64,000 bases of DNA. Origin: Candidatus Zixiibacteriota bacterium. GTDB taxonomy: Bacteria; Zixibacteria; MSB-5A5; WJJR01; JAJRUJ01. This document shows positions 28,143 through 37,499 of the stretch, piece after piece (position 1 is the stretch's first letter; each line of letters starts with the position of its first letter). A model generated the notes under the pieces. The model searched no databases and had not been told where the DNA came from. It worked only from the letters and a program-made list of their open reading frames with translations. The DNA is taken from NCBI GenBank assembly GCA_020051695.1, contig JAGVQM010000006.1:1-64000 (forward strand). Direction: 5' to 3'. The translations under genes were made by a program, and so were the position numbers.

Positions 28143-28706
28143 TTGTTGAAGAAAATTATCCTGCTGGGCCCTCCGGGATCGGGGAAAGGCACTCAAGCCA
28201 AACGGCTGGCTGAATCATTTGGTTATTTGCATCTGTCCACGGGGGACATGCTCCGGGACGAGGTCAAAAAGGGCTCCCAGCTGGGGCAAAAAGCCAAAGC
28301 GATCATGGAGAAGGGTGAGTTGGTACCCGACACGTTGATTGTCGCCATGATCAAATCCCGGCTGGCGGTGGACAACGGGGGCGTGATCCTCGACGGTTTC
28401 CCGCGTACTGTGGCCCAGGCCGAGGCGTTGGATGCGATGCTGACTGAGGCGGGAGAAACCATTGACCGGGCTTTGCTGGTCGACGTTTCCGACGGCGAGG
28501 TGACTAAACGATTGTTGGGGCGGGCCGAAATCGAGGGCCGCGCTGATGATACGCCCAACGTGATCGCCAACCGGCTTAACGTCTACAAACAGCAAACTGA
28601 GCCGATTGTCGATTATTATTCAAAATTGAGTAAGTTGACCCGTATCAACGGGGAGCAGGTTATAGAGCAGGTGTTCGCCGACCTCAAAGCGGTCGTCAGG
28701 GGTTGA
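28143..28706 (+). CDS. adk: Adenylate kinase, short-LID form
   Basis: Adenylate kinase converts ATP and AMP to two ADP. The P-loop GPPGSGKGT is at 9-17, followed by STGDMLRDEVKKGS and LDGFPRTVAQAEAL. At 187 residues it lacks the four-Cys zinc LID of longer forms; the LID is short (GRAEIEGRADDTPNV). The start is TTG at 28143 with GGGAG upstream; the next codon is also TTG. The secY-adk-map-infA order is common in bacteria. Confidence 0.96.
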   Translation: MLKKIILLGPPGSGKGTQAKRLAESFGYLHLSTGDMLRDEVKKGSQLGQKAKAIMEKGELVPDTLIVAMIKSRLAVDNGGVILDGFPRTVAQAEALDAMLTEAGETIDRALLVDVSDGEVTKRLLGRAEIEGRADDTPNVIANRLNVYKQQTEPIVDYYSKLSKLTRINGEQVIEQVFADLKAVVRG

Positions 28707-28712
28707 GCGGAC

Positions 28713-29468
28713 ATGGCGGGCTGGCACCTGAAAACGCCCGAAGAAATTGAGCTGTTGCGGGCTGCCGGTCGAATAGTTTTTGGCGCGTTGGAGGAATTGA
28801 CCAAAGCCGTTAGACCGGGAATCACCACGGCGGAACTTGATAAGATCGGTGAAATGTACATTCGCGACAACGGGGCTGAACCGGCCTTTTTGGGGTATCA
28901 AGGGTTTCCGGCGTCGGTGTGTGTCTCGATTGATGACGAAGTGGTGCATGGTATCCCCGGAGCGCGGCGGCTGGAAGAGGGAATGATTGTCTCGTTTGAC
29001 GTCGGATCGGTATTGGCAGGGTATTATGGCGATGCGGCGCGAACGGTGGCTGTCGGCAGCATTTCGACGACTGATCAGCAATTGATCGACACCACGCGGG
29101 AGGCCTTGTACAAGGGGATTGAACAGGCCCGGATCGGTCGTCACCTTTTTGATATTTCAGCCGCGATACAGCGACATGCCGAAAAGGCGGGGTACTCGGT
29201 GGTGCGTGATCTGGTCGGGCATGGTATCGGCAAACAGATGCACGAAGAACCACAGGTTCCGAACTATGGGACGCCCGGCGGCGGCCCGGAACTGGTTGAG
29301 GGGCTGGTGATTGCCATCGAGCCGATGGTGAACCTGGGGTCGAGCGCAGTGCATTGGGCCAAGGATAAGTGGACGGTCAAGACCAAGGATGGCGCCAAGT
29401 CAGCGCATTTTGAACACACAATTGCGGTGACCGCGAACGGCCCGGAAATTTTGACGGCGGAAGGATAA
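28713..29468 (+). CDS. map: Methionine aminopeptidase, type I
   Basis: The enzyme removes initiator Met from nascent proteins. All five metal ligands are visible: D96, D107, H170, E203 and E234, in the contexts [33 protein letters not shown] and AHFEHT. At 251 residues it has no N-terminal zinc-finger extension. It begins 6 bases after adk. Confidence 0.97.
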   Translation: MAGWHLKTPEEIELLRAAGRIVFGALEELTKAVRPGITTAELDKIGEMYIRDNGAEPAFLGYQGFPASVCVSIDDEVVHGIPGARRLEEGMIVSFDVGSVLAGYYGDAARTVAVGSISTTDQQLIDTTREALYKGIEQARIGRHLFDISAAIQRHAEKAGYSVVRDLVGHGIGKQMHEEPQVPNYGTPGGGPELVEGLVIAIEPMVNLGSSAVHWAKDKWTVKTKDGAKSAHFEHTIAVTANGPEILTAEG

Positions 29469-29469
29469 C

Positions 29470-29688
29470 ATGGCCAAGGAACAGACAATCACTGTGGAAG
29501 GCAAGGTGATTGAGCCGTTGCCCAATGCGATGTTCCGCGTCGAACTGGAAAACGGGCACAAAGTCCTGGCGCATGTTTCGGGAAAAATGAGAATGCATTT
29601 TATTAAAATCCTGCCGGGCGACCGGGTGACTCTGGAACTATCACCCTACGACCTGTCGCGGGGCAGAATCGTGTATCGTTATAAATAA
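29470..29688 (+). CDS. infA: Translation initiation factor IF-1
   Basis: The 72-residue protein is a typical IF-1 OB fold: [25 protein letters not shown]-like core, seen as [19 protein letters not shown], and the ending [18 protein letters not shown]-1 blocks the A site during initiation. It starts one base after the map stop. Confidence 0.98.
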   Translation: MAKEQTITVEGKVIEPLPNAMFRVELENGHKVLAHVSGKMRMHFIKILPGDRVTLELSPYDLSRGRIVYRYK

Positions 29689-29720
29689 CCGATGGCTATA
29701 TCGACGGAGTCGTTCAGATC

Positions 29721-29834
29721 ATGAAAGTGCGTTCATCGGTAAAAAAAAGGTGCGAGAAGTGTAAGATTATCCGGCGGCGTGGCGTCGTACGGGTGATCTG
29801 TTCCAACCCCCGGCATAAGCAACGTCAGGGTTAA
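29721..29834 (+). CDS. rpmJ: 50S ribosomal protein L36
   Basis: This 37-residue protein begins [15 protein letters not shown] and has the zinc ligands C11, C14, C27 and H32. It is the zinc-containing L36. L36 stabilises 23S rRNA near the L7/L12 stalk base. Its place between infA and rpsM is the conserved one. Confidence 0.97.
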   Translation: MKVRSSVKKRCEKCKIIRRRGVVRVICSNPRHKQRQG

Positions 29835-29867
29835 AGCCGGCGGACCGGAAGCAACAGGAGGTGGAGT

Positions 29868-30242
29868 TTGGCGCGTATTGCGGGCGTGGACCTGCCCAAG
29901 GAAAAAAGAATTGAAACCGGGCTGACCTATATTTTCGGGATCGGACCGGCCTCGGCGAAAAAAATCATTGCCGCCACAGGAGTCGCCCCGGATACCCGGG
30001 TGAATAAGATCTCGGAAGACGAGGTGCAAAAATTGCGGCAGGAGATTGAGAAGCATTACAAGGTCGAGGGGGATCTGCGCACCGAAGTACAAATGAACAT
30101 CAAGCGGCTGATCGACATCGGTTCCTATCGTGGTTTGCGCCATCGCCGAGGGTTGCCCTGCCGCGGCCAGCGCACCAAGACCAATGCCCGCACCCGTAAG
30201 GGACCGGGCAAATCCATCGGCGGACGTAAACAAAAGGCCTAA
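29868..30242 (+). CDS. rpsM: 30S ribosomal protein S13
   Basis: The 124-residue S13 starts with TTG at 29868 after a strong AGGAGGTGGAG. It shows [22 protein letters not shown] and the RNA-binding tail [21 protein letters not shown]13 in the 30S head touches the P-site tRNA and L5. Confidence 0.97.
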   Translation: MARIAGVDLPKEKRIETGLTYIFGIGPASAKKIIAATGVAPDTRVNKISEDEVQKLRQEIEKHYKVEGDLRTEVQMNIKRLIDIGSYRGLRHRRGLPCRGQRTKTNARTRKGPGKSIGGRKQKA

Positions 30243-30297
30243 GAGGCATAATTGAGACGGCGGGCAATCTGCCCCCGATGCAAAAGGATGTTTGATC

Positions 30298-30690
30298 GTG
30301 GCTGATCCAAAGAAAAAACGCGGTCGCAAAAAGAAACTTCGGGTCGAACCGAACGGCAAGGTCTTTATCAAGGCCACCTTTAATAACACGCTGGTATCGA
30401 TCACCGACGCCAAGGGGAATGTTATTTCCTGGGCGTCGGCCGGCCGTGCGGGTTTTAAAGGGTCCAAGAAAAGCACACCATTTGCCGCGCAGTTGTCGGC
30501 CAAAGCCGCGGCCCGCGAAGCAATGGATTGCGGGTTGCGCAAGGTGGAAGTCCTGGTTAAAGGACCGGGAGCCGGACGTGAAGCCGCGATCCGTTCACTG
30601 GCCGCCGCCGGACTGGATGTCACCTCTATCAAAGACGTCACACCCATTCCGCATAATGGCTGTCGTCCGCCCAAACGGAGACGGGTGTAA
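30298..30690 (+). CDS. rpsK: 30S ribosomal protein S11
   Basis: S11 has 130 residues from the GTG at 30298, which follows AAGGA at good distance; an in-frame TTG at 30292 is less likely. It contains [22 protein letters not shown], quoted in part as [17 protein letters not shown], and the signature tail [15 protein letters not shown]. It forms the platform near the E site. Confidence 0.96.
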   Translation: MADPKKKRGRKKKLRVEPNGKVFIKATFNNTLVSITDAKGNVISWASAGRAGFKGSKKSTPFAAQLSAKAAAREAMDCGLRKVEVLVKGPGAGREAAIRSLAAAGLDVTSIKDVTPIPHNGCRPPKRRRV

Positions 30691-30781
30691 GATTAGGTGA
30701 GTGATCGGGTACCGGCCGCAGGCCGGGCCGTGGAATATATGACAAAGCAGTGCTGATTGACACGTAATGAGGATATGAGGT

Positions 30782-31411
30782 ATGGCGCGTTACACACAAC
30801 CCGTCTGCAAACTCTGCCGGCGTGAAAACCAGAAGTTGTTCCTGAAGGGAAGCCGTTGTTCGTCCGCCAAATGCGCACTCGAACGTCGGGCGTATCCCCC
30901 CGGCCATCGCGATTCGGGCCGGCGGCGCAAAGTCTCTGAGTACGGGCTGCAATTGCGCGAGAAACAAAAAGTGCGGCGGACATATGGCCTTCTGGAACAA
31001 CAATTTTTCCTGAATTATCTGAGGGCCACCAGCATGCGGGGTATTACCGGCGAAAACCTGTTGTCTTTATTGGAGCGGCGCCTGGACAACGTGGTGTATC
31101 GGCTGGGCTTCGCACCGTCCCGGGCCACCGCGCGCCAATTGGTCCACCACCGGCACTTCCTGGTCAACGGCAAAGTCACCAATATTCCATCGTTTATTTT
31201 GCGGCCCGGTGATACCGTAGTCGTACGCGAAAAATCCAGGAAGCTGGATATCATTCATTCCGCGTTGAAAGACGCTGGTCCCGGTACCGATATTCCCTGG
31301 CTGCGTCTGGATAAGGTCCATCTCGAGGGAGAATTGCTGGAAATGCCGAAGCGCGCGGACATCCCGACAGTGGCGCAGGAGCAGCAGATCGTGGAGTTGT
31401 ATTCCAAATAG
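30782..31411 (+). CDS. rpsD: 30S ribosomal protein S4, zinc-binding type
   Basis: The 209-residue S4 has four N-terminal Cys residues (C9, C12, C26, C31) in the zinc form. The central [20 protein letters not shown] part is quoted as [16 protein letters not shown], with the S4 RNA-binding fold. It is a primary assembly protein of the 30S body. The order rpsM-rpsK-rpsD-rpoA-rplQ is the standard alpha operon. Confidence 0.97.
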   Translation: MARYTQPVCKLCRRENQKLFLKGSRCSSAKCALERRAYPPGHRDSGRRRKVSEYGLQLREKQKVRRTYGLLEQQFFLNYLRATSMRGITGENLLSLLERRLDNVVYRLGFAPSRATARQLVHHRHFLVNGKVTNIPSFILRPGDTVVVREKSRKLDIIHSALKDAGPGTDIPWLRLDKVHLEGELLEMPKRADIPTVAQEQQIVELYSK

Positions 31412-31441
31412 TCTTGAGCAGGGCCACGGAGGCGGAATAAG

Positions 31442-32434
31442 ATGAAATGGAAAAGCATGACCATGCCGAAAGTCGTCAGCCCTGATGCGGGGACTCTGGC
31501 GCCGAACTTCGGCCGATTCATTGTCGAGCCGCTCGAACGGGGTTTTGGCACGACGCTGGGTAATGCCCTGCGCCGGATCCTGCTGTCCTCCATTCAGGGT
31601 GCGGCGGTTACCTGTATCCGCATTGATGGCATCTTGCACGAATTTTCGGCTATTCCCGGAGTGATGGAAGACGTTACCCAGATCATCCTGAATGTCAAGA
31701 AAATCCGGCCGCGCCTGCATACTGACGAAGCCCAGATTGTCGTGCTCGAAGCGAAAAAGGAAGGCAATTACACTGCCGGCGATCTGCAATTTTCCAGCGG
31801 ACAGGTCGAGATCATGAATCCCGAACAACACATCATCGAACTGTCCAAGGACGCCAGCGTGCGGATGGAGTTGGAAATCGGTTCGGGGCGCGGTTATGTG
31901 CTCGCCGAACAGAATACCAATCCCGAACGTCCGGCCGGCAGCATCCTGGTCGATTCGCTGTTTTCGCCGGTACTCCGGGTCAATTATCTAGTGGAAAATA
32001 CCCGCATTGGGCAGCGTACCGATTATGACCGTCTGATTCTGGAAATAACTACCGACGGGACCATCTCGCCGGATGATTCACTTTCCTACGCCGCCAAGAT
32101 CCTTAAAGATCATACACAACTGTTTATTACCGTCGAGGAAGAATTCGAGGCGGAAAAAGTCGAGGAAGTCGACGATGAGACCCTGCGCATTCGGCAACTT
32201 CTGGACATGCGCGTTGACGAATTGGAACTGTCGGTACGTTCTTCGAACTGCCTGCGGGCGGCAAATATTCAGGTCCTCCGGGACTTGGTCGGTCGGACTG
32301 AGTCGGAAATGCTGAAATATCGCAATTTCGGGCGCAAGTCGTTGACGGAACTGAATGCAATCCTCAGCGAATTGGGGCTTTCTTTCGGGATGGACATTTC
32401 AAAGTATGAGGAGCCGGTTCCTGAGGAAGTATAA
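31442..32434 (+). CDS. rpoA: DNA-directed RNA polymerase subunit alpha
   Basis: The 330-residue alpha subunit has the N-terminal dimerisation domain (GFGTTLGNALRRILLSS at about 37-53; GVMEDVTQIILN) and a C-terminal domain from about 250. The latter contains LELSVRSSNCLRAANI and RNFGRKSLTELNAIL, which bind UP elements and activators. GGAGG precedes the ATG by about 8 bases. Confidence 0.98.
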   Translation: MKWKSMTMPKVVSPDAGTLAPNFGRFIVEPLERGFGTTLGNALRRILLSSIQGAAVTCIRIDGILHEFSAIPGVMEDVTQIILNVKKIRPRLHTDEAQIVVLEAKKEGNYTAGDLQFSSGQVEIMNPEQHIIELSKDASVRMELEIGSGRGYVLAEQNTNPERPAGSILVDSLFSPVLRVNYLVENTRIGQRTDYDRLILEITTDGTISPDDSLSYAAKILKDHTQLFITVEEEFEAEKVEEVDDETLRIRQLLDMRVDELELSVRSSNCLRAANIQVLRDLVGRTESEMLKYRNFGRKSLTELNAILSELGLSFGMDISKYEEPVPEEV

Positions 32435-32455
32435 GCCCGGCAAGAGGTTGATACA

Positions 32456-32884
32456 ATGCGCCACGGACGAAAAATCAAAAAACTGGGCCGGACACCGGCT
32501 CACCGGAAGGCCATGCTTTCCAATATGGCGACTTCCCTGATCATGCATTCCACAATTAAAACCACACCAGTGAAAGCCCGCGAAGTATGTCGGGTGGTGG
32601 ACCGGCTGGTCACGCTGGCCAAACGCGGTGATTTGCATGCCCGCCGGCAAGCGGCTTTGACCATTCGGGATAAAGCCGCCCTCCAACGGCTCTTCGGCGA
32701 TATCGGGCCGCAGCTGACCTCGCGCAACGGTGGATATACCCGGGCGTTGCATTGGGGCATCAGGCGCGGCGATGGCGCTCCCCTTTCAATCGTTCAACTG
32801 CTGGTTGAAAAATCAACTCCGGAAGAGGAAACCAAGGATAAAAAGAAACAAAGTAAGGCCAAGACTGAAACCGCCGCAGAATAA
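32456..32884 (+). CDS. rplQ: 50S ribosomal protein L17
   Basis: The 142-residue L17 starts MRHGRKIKKLGRTPAHRKAM. The final 20 residues are a Lys/Glu-rich tail beyond the usual end. It closes the ribosomal superoperon; an intrinsic terminator begins 25 bases after the stop. Confidence 0.97.
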   Translation: MRHGRKIKKLGRTPAHRKAMLSNMATSLIMHSTIKTTPVKAREVCRVVDRLVTLAKRGDLHARRQAALTIRDKAALQRLFGDIGPQLTSRNGGYTRALHWGIRRGDGAPLSIVQLLVEKSTPEEETKDKKKQSKAKTETAAE

Positions 32885-32909
32885 ATGACCGGCTACAGGA
32901 TTTTATTAT

Positions 32910-32937
32910 GGCAACCCCTAGCGGGTTGCCTTTTTTT
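32910..32937 (+). terminator. Intrinsic terminator after rplQ
   Basis: GGCAACCC (32910-32917) pairs perfectly with GGGTTGCC (32923-32930) around CTAGC, followed by seven T residues. This is a textbook terminator and marks the end of the alpha operon. Confidence 0.92.
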
Positions 32938-32953
32938 ATGCCGGGGGAAAAAT

Positions 32954-33394
32954 ATGAGAATACAGCGGGTCACGAACGCGACAACTGACTCGGCAAGGCC
33001 GTTATCGCGCCGACTTCTGGAGATTACCTTCGGCTTGCTCGTTGTTGTCGCCGCAGTGTTTCTGTCCAAGTTCTGGATTGAAGCCGGAAATTCCCAGCGC
33101 GCCGATTCGGTCGCGTTCCGGCGCAGCGTTCAAATGACTTTGGAAGCGGCAGGGAAATATGGGATCAGTGGCGCGGAAGCGGAGTTGGATGAATCGGTTG
33201 ATCGGAAATGGAGCAGGTTTCTCGCCACGCCCCAACGTCCGTACCTGCCGCCGCACCCGGCCCATGCGTTCGTGGATAGTTTTGTCATACGGTATCGTGA
33301 CGGCGGCCTGGATTCGGTAGAAACCAGTGAATTGTATCATCAGCTCGCGACGTTTGATCCTGTTATGGACGAGCCGGGGCGGTTCGATGAGTGA
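32954..33394 (+). CDS. Hypothetical protein with one membrane anchor
   Basis: I do not recognise this 146-residue protein. One hydrophobic segment (about 20-40, ITFGLLVVVAAVFLSKFW) follows a basic N-terminus, so the rest probably lies outside the cytoplasm. The C-terminal part has no motif that I know. The ATG at 32954 follows GGGGGA at 6 bases; the frame is open further upstream, but that part is the terminator. The end overlaps the deoB start by 8 bases, so the two are probably co-translated. Confidence 0.7.
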   Translation: MRIQRVTNATTDSARPLSRRLLEITFGLLVVVAAVFLSKFWIEAGNSQRADSVAFRRSVQMTLEAAGKYGISGAEAELDESVDRKWSRFLATPQRPYLPPHPAHAFVDSFVIRYRDGGLDSVETSELYHQLATFDPVMDEPGRFDE

Positions 33395-34571
33395 TTTTCG
33401 ACGAGTCTTTCTCATTGTCCTGGATGCCTGCGGCATCGGCGAACTGCCTGATGCGGCCGATTACGGAGATGCCGGTTCGAACACAATCGGCAATACCGCA
33501 TGGGCTGTCGGTGGGTTGTCGTGTCCGCAGCTCGAACAGATGGGGCTGGGCAAACTCACGCCCGTTTTGGGTATGTCTGCCGATGGACCCACCCGGGGTG
33601 CCTATGGCAAAATGGCTGAACGCTCGGCGGGGAAGGATTCTACCTCGGGGCATTGGGAACTGGCCGGTCTGGTTACCGCCCACGCTTTTCCCACGTACTC
33701 GAAGGGTTTTCCTCCTGAACTCCTTGCTGCATTTACCCGCAAGTCCGGTTATGAAGTCCTGGGGAATAAGCCGGCCTCCGGCACGGAAATAATCGAGGAA
33801 CTGGGACAGGAACACCTGAAGACCGGGCGGCTAATCGTCTATACCTCGGCCGATTCTGTCTTTCAGATTGCCGCTCATTTCGATAAAGTTCCACTTGATA
33901 AATTGTATCACATCTGTCGCATTGCCAGAGAGATACTAATTGGAGAGCATGGCGTTGCCCGAGTCATCGCACGACCCTTTATCGGTAGGCCGGGGCGATT
34001 TACCCGTACGACCGATCGGCGGGATTTTTCGCTGGCGCCCACGGGGAAAACCATACTCGATAACCTGCACGCCGCCGGCATCCCGACAATCGGCGTGGGC
34101 AAAATAGACGATTTATTTGCCGGAGTGGGGTTGGCTGAAAAAATCCACACCCGCTCCAATACCGAGGGAATGGAGATCACCCGGGATCTGGCCCGGAGTG
34201 TAAAACATGGCTTTATCTTCGTGAATCTGGTCGAATTCGACATGCTTTGGGGACACCGCAATGACCCGCGGAATTTTGCCGCCGCTCTGGAGGCGTTCGA
34301 TCGGCAGTTGGGTGAATTCATCCCTATCCTCAATGCCGATGATTTGCTGTTGATTTCCGCCGATCACGGCTGTGATCCAACCACGCCCTCGACTGACCAC
34401 TCCCGCGAGTACGTGCCGATCCTGAGTTATTCGCCCTCCCTGCCGGGCGATATCGCTCTAGGTGTCCGCTCGAGTTTCGCCGATGCCGCCGCGACAGTCG
34501 CCGAGGTATTTGCAGTTCCCGGGACCGGCGTGGGAACGAGTTTCCTGCCGCTGTTGCGAGCGAAAGCATGA
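33387..34571 (+). CDS. deoB: Phosphopentomutase
   Basis: DeoB interconverts ribose 1- and 5-phosphate (and the deoxy forms) in nucleoside breakdown. The 394-residue protein belongs to the alkaline-phosphatase superfamily. It has FLIVLDACGIGELPDA with a metal-binding Asp at 13, DSTSGHWELAG carrying the active-site Thr, and ISADHGCDPTTPSTDHSREY near the end with further metal ligands. The ATG overlaps the previous gene and the stop overlaps the next one (ATGA). Confidence 0.95.
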   Translation: MSDFRRVFLIVLDACGIGELPDAADYGDAGSNTIGNTAWAVGGLSCPQLEQMGLGKLTPVLGMSADGPTRGAYGKMAERSAGKDSTSGHWELAGLVTAHAFPTYSKGFPPELLAAFTRKSGYEVLGNKPASGTEIIEELGQEHLKTGRLIVYTSADSVFQIAAHFDKVPLDKLYHICRIAREILIGEHGVARVIARPFIGRPGRFTRTTDRRDFSLAPTGKTILDNLHAAGIPTIGVGKIDDLFAGVGLAEKIHTRSNTEGMEITRDLARSVKHGFIFVNLVEFDMLWGHRNDPRNFAAALEAFDRQLGEFIPILNADDLLLISADHGCDPTTPSTDHSREYVPILSYSPSLPGDIALGVRSSFADAAATVAEVFAVPGTGVGTSFLPLLRAKA

Positions 34572-35080
34572 CGGGATTGTCTCGGTTTATGACAATTATG
34601 GAGTACCGTCTGGCCCAATGTTGTGCACCTGCCGCGGGGGATGATATCGTCGGATTCCTCAAACAGGACGCCGACATATTCTCCGTCCACCGGGCCGATT
34701 GCCCCAATCTGAACAAAGTCCCGATGGATCGGCTGGTTATCCTCAACTGGGATGACATCCGCGCCGCCGGCCAAACCGGGTCGCTGCCGTTGCCTCCTGA
34801 GCTGGTCGCGCAACTGGACTCGGTCGATTATGCTATCCTGGCCCACCATCAAGAGATGGGCGTAGATTATGCCGCCGTGGTTGCCTGTAGTACCGGGATC
34901 GCCCGCGCGGAGGTCTTTGTTCGCCACCGAAAATTGCGCGATTTAGGACTTCTGGAACGGGTCGAGCCCCGGATTATTCGTTACCGGAAGGGCATTGTGG
35001 ACGGCAAATGGATCAAACACCGAAATCATACTTACTACGACCTGACCGCCCTGGGCCGGCAAACCATCGACAGGCGCTGA
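34568..35080 (+). CDS. RelA-type CCHC module joined to a winged-helix-like domain
   Basis: The first 50 residues read as the zinc-finger/RIS module of RelA/SpoT enzymes: RLAQCCAPAAGDDIVGF, then VHRADCPNL. The Cys-Cys-His-Cys pattern is at C18, C19, H41 and C45. No synthetase or hydrolase domain is present. The rest (about 80-170, LDSVDYAILAHHQEMG then REL-like repeats) resembles a winged helix of the DUF2250 kind; this assignment is tentative. In RelA this module contacts ribosomal RNA. The start overlaps the deoB stop, so they share an operon. Function unknown; an RNA or ribosome sensor is one guess. Confidence 0.65.
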   Translation: MTGLSRFMTIMEYRLAQCCAPAAGDDIVGFLKQDADIFSVHRADCPNLNKVPMDRLVILNWDDIRAAGQTGSLPLPPELVAQLDSVDYAILAHHQEMGVDYAAVVACSTGIARAEVFVRHRKLRDLGLLERVEPRIIRYRKGIVDGKWIKHRNHTYYDLTALGRQTIDRR

Positions 35081-35118
35081 CCGGCGGCAGTACCGGGCAA
35101 CCGGGAGATTATTTGGGG

Positions 35119-35147
35119 TTGATACGTCGGAGTTGACCGTGTATGTT
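35119..35147 (+). promoter_or_regulatory. Putative promoter of the lipid A operon
   Basis: TTGATA (35119-35124) and TATGTT (35142-35147) are exactly 17 bases apart, 64 bases before the lpxC-fabZ ATG. The upstream gene ends at 35080 and this 130-base spacer contains no gene. The -10 element matches only four of six positions. Confidence 0.4.
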
Positions 35148-35210
35148 GTACCTCATGGGCCGTGCCGGAGTCGGGGGCCGGTTTAATCGGGGGCGAAAAA
35201 AAGGGTCGTC

Positions 35211-36608
35211 ATGGATAAGCATCAGCGAACAATTCAAAAAACAACCGAATTCTCGGGTATCGGCCTGCATACCGGCCGGCCATGCACCATTGTCTTCCAC
35301 CCGGCCCCGGCGGGGCGGGGCATACGCTTCCAGGTGACCGTCGACGGCCAATCCGATGAAATAATTCCGGATATCGACAAAGTCTCCGATGTGAATCGGG
35401 GCACATCGATTTCGGGCAGCAAGTTCCAGATTCATACCGTGGAGCATGTGCTGGCCGCTTTGGCCGGGCTGGAAATCGACAATGTTATCTGCCAGATGGA
35501 CAATTTCGAGCCGCCGGTGGGGGATGGGTCGGCCAAACCGTTCGTTGACGTGCTGACCGAGGCGGGTTTGGAAAAGCAGGATCAGTTGAAAAATTATATT
35601 GAGATCGACGAACCTGTGGTGTATTCCGAACCGGAACGCAAGGTGGATATCATTGTCCTGCCCTCGGAAGCGTTTCGCGTCACGTTCATGGTCGATTACC
35701 AGAACCCGGCGCTGGGCACGCAATACACGTCGCTGGTTTCGCTGGCGGATGAGTTTGCCGCGGAATTTGCCCCCGCCCGTACGTTTTGTTTTTTGCACGA
35801 AGTGGAATTTTTGTACAAGGAGGGGTTGATCAAAGGGGGGCGGTTGGACAATGCCGTGGTGATCACCGACCACGGGATGACCCAGGAGGATGTCGACCGC
35901 CTGAAAAAAATGCTGCAGTATCCCGGCGAGGTCCCCCTGGGCAAGACCGGTATTCTCAACGACACTCCGGTGAGGTTTCACAACGAACCCGTGCGGCACA
36001 AGGTTGTCGATTTGATCGGCGATTTGTTTCTTTTAGGCCGGCCGCTGAAAGCCCATGTCCTGGCCGGGCGCTCGGGCCACAAGGCCAATATCGAGATTGC
36101 CAAAAAGATCCGGGCCCAGGTGCAGAAAAAGGAAATCTCGCGGAAATATTCGACCCTCACCTCGACCGCAGGGCTGGTCCTCGATGCCCGCGCGATTGAG
36201 AAAATCATGCCGCATCGCTATCCGATGCTCTTGATTGACCGGGTCATCGATCTGGTCCCCGGTAAGACCGTAGTAGCGATCAAAAACGTGACTATTAATG
36301 AGCAGTTTTTTACCGGGCATTTTCCGGGACACCCGATCATGCCCGGCGTGCTGGTGGTGGAGGCCATGGCGCAGGCCGGGGGGATACTGCTGTTAAACGC
36401 CGTAGAAAACCCCGAATCAAAGGTTGTTTATTTCCTGGGTATCGACGGCGTGCGGTTCCGCAAACCGGTCACCCCCGGCGACCAGTTGCGCTTCGAGTTG
36501 GAGATGATCTCCTTCCGCCGCTCGACCTGCAAGATGGCGGGTAAGGCGTTCGTGGGAGATACGCTGGTCACCGAAGCCACACTGATGGCCGCGGTAGTGG
36601 AGAAATAA
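35211..36608 (+). CDS. lpxC-fabZ: LpxC-FabZ fusion: UDP-3-O-acyl-GlcNAc deacetylase / hydroxyacyl-ACP dehydratase
   Basis: This 465-residue protein joins two enzymes. The LpxC part (about 1-310) commits UDP-acylGlcNAc to lipid A. It has HTVEH with E78 and zinc ligand H79, and RHKVVD with H263 and D267 as the other zinc ligands. The FabZ part (about 320-465) dehydrates 3-hydroxyacyl-ACP and starts at IEKIMPHRYPMLLIDRV. Its catalytic H370 and E384 lie in GHFPGHPIMPG and VVEAMAQ. Both active sites look intact. The fusion is known from Bacteroidetes and relatives. It balances use of 3-hydroxyacyl-ACP between lipid A and phospholipids. Confidence 0.96.
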   Translation: MDKHQRTIQKTTEFSGIGLHTGRPCTIVFHPAPAGRGIRFQVTVDGQSDEIIPDIDKVSDVNRGTSISGSKFQIHTVEHVLAALAGLEIDNVICQMDNFEPPVGDGSAKPFVDVLTEAGLEKQDQLKNYIEIDEPVVYSEPERKVDIIVLPSEAFRVTFMVDYQNPALGTQYTSLVSLADEFAAEFAPARTFCFLHEVEFLYKEGLIKGGRLDNAVVITDHGMTQEDVDRLKKMLQYPGEVPLGKTGILNDTPVRFHNEPVRHKVVDLIGDLFLLGRPLKAHVLAGRSGHKANIEIAKKIRAQVQKKEISRKYSTLTSTAGLVLDARAIEKIMPHRYPMLLIDRVIDLVPGKTVVAIKNVTINEQFFTGHFPGHPIMPGVLVVEAMAQAGGILLLNAVENPESKVVYFLGIDGVRFRKPVTPGDQLRFELEMISFRRSTCKMAGKAFVGDTLVTEATLMAAVVEK

Positions 36609-36682
36609 GCAGGAAACGGGTCCAACGGCATCGACACATGTGGTGATCGGGCCGGGCAAGTACGGGATAACAGGAGGCAGGT

Positions 36683-37474
36683 GTGCCGCAGACACAACAA
36701 CGGTCAGGAATTCATCCCACGGCCATCGTCGCCCCGGACGTGCAGTGTGGCGAGCGGGTCACCGTGGGTCCATATGCGATAATCGAAAATGATGTCACCA
36801 TTGGCGACGGGACGATCATTGATTCGCATGTGCGGATCGGGCCGGGGACGCGACTCGGTAAGGACTGCCGTGTTTTCCATGGCGCCGCAATCGGCGGGCC
36901 GCCGCAGGATTTAAAATACGCCGGTGAAAAAACTGAACTGTTTGTCGGTGACCGCACAGTCATTCGCGAGTTCGTCACCCTGAGCCGCGGGACCAAACAC
37001 AGTTACAAAACCGTCGTCGGCTCGGATTGCCTGTTGATGGCGTACGCCCATGTCGCCCATGACTGCCGGGTGGGCGACCACGTGATCCTGGCCAATGCCG
37101 TGAACCTGGCGGGGCATGTCACGCTGGAGGACTGGGTGATCATCGGCGGGGTGGTGCCGGTGCATCAGTTCGTCCGCATCGGTGCGCATTGCATGATCGG
37201 CGGCGGTTATCGCGTGCCCAAGGACATCGTACCCTATGCGCTGGCTGCGGGTTATCCGCTGAAAGTGGTCGGACTGAATCGGCTGGGGCTGAAACGGCGG
37301 GGATTTGCCAAAGAACAGCTCGCGCCGCTTTCGCGGGCGTATCGATTGCTGTTTCGCGCAAAATTAAATACCACGCAAGCGCTGGAGCGGATAAAATCCG
37401 AAGTGGAACAAAGTGTTGAAGTCCGGCAATTGGTGGCATTCGTGGAAAGCTCCGAGCGCGGAATAACCGCTTGA
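36683..37474 (+). CDS. lpxA: UDP-N-acetylglucosamine acyltransferase LpxA
   Basis: LpxA adds a 3-hydroxyacyl chain to the sugar 3-position as the first step of lipid A synthesis. The 263-residue protein shows hexapeptide repeats of a left-handed beta helix (IDSHVRIGPGTRLGKDCRVF). It has HGAAIGGPPQDLKYAGE and the catalytic-His region YAHVAHDCRVGDH. The start is GTG at 36683 after GGAGG. The neighbouring oxidoreductase raises the question whether its substrate is a 3-amino sugar. Confidence 0.96.
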   Translation: MPQTQQRSGIHPTAIVAPDVQCGERVTVGPYAIIENDVTIGDGTIIDSHVRIGPGTRLGKDCRVFHGAAIGGPPQDLKYAGEKTELFVGDRTVIREFVTLSRGTKHSYKTVVGSDCLLMAYAHVAHDCRVGDHVILANAVNLAGHVTLEDWVIIGGVVPVHQFVRIGAHCMIGGGYRVPKDIVPYALAAGYPLKVVGLNRLGLKRRGFAKEQLAPLSRAYRLLFRAKLNTTQALERIKSEVEQSVEVRQLVAFVESSERGITA

Positions 37475-37499
37475 TGCGGCATTTACTGGTGAGGATGTG

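Noticed and set aside
32885-32953. N-terminal extension of the 32954 gene
   Set aside because: It overlaps the rplQ terminator; the ATG at 32954 has its own ribosome binding site.
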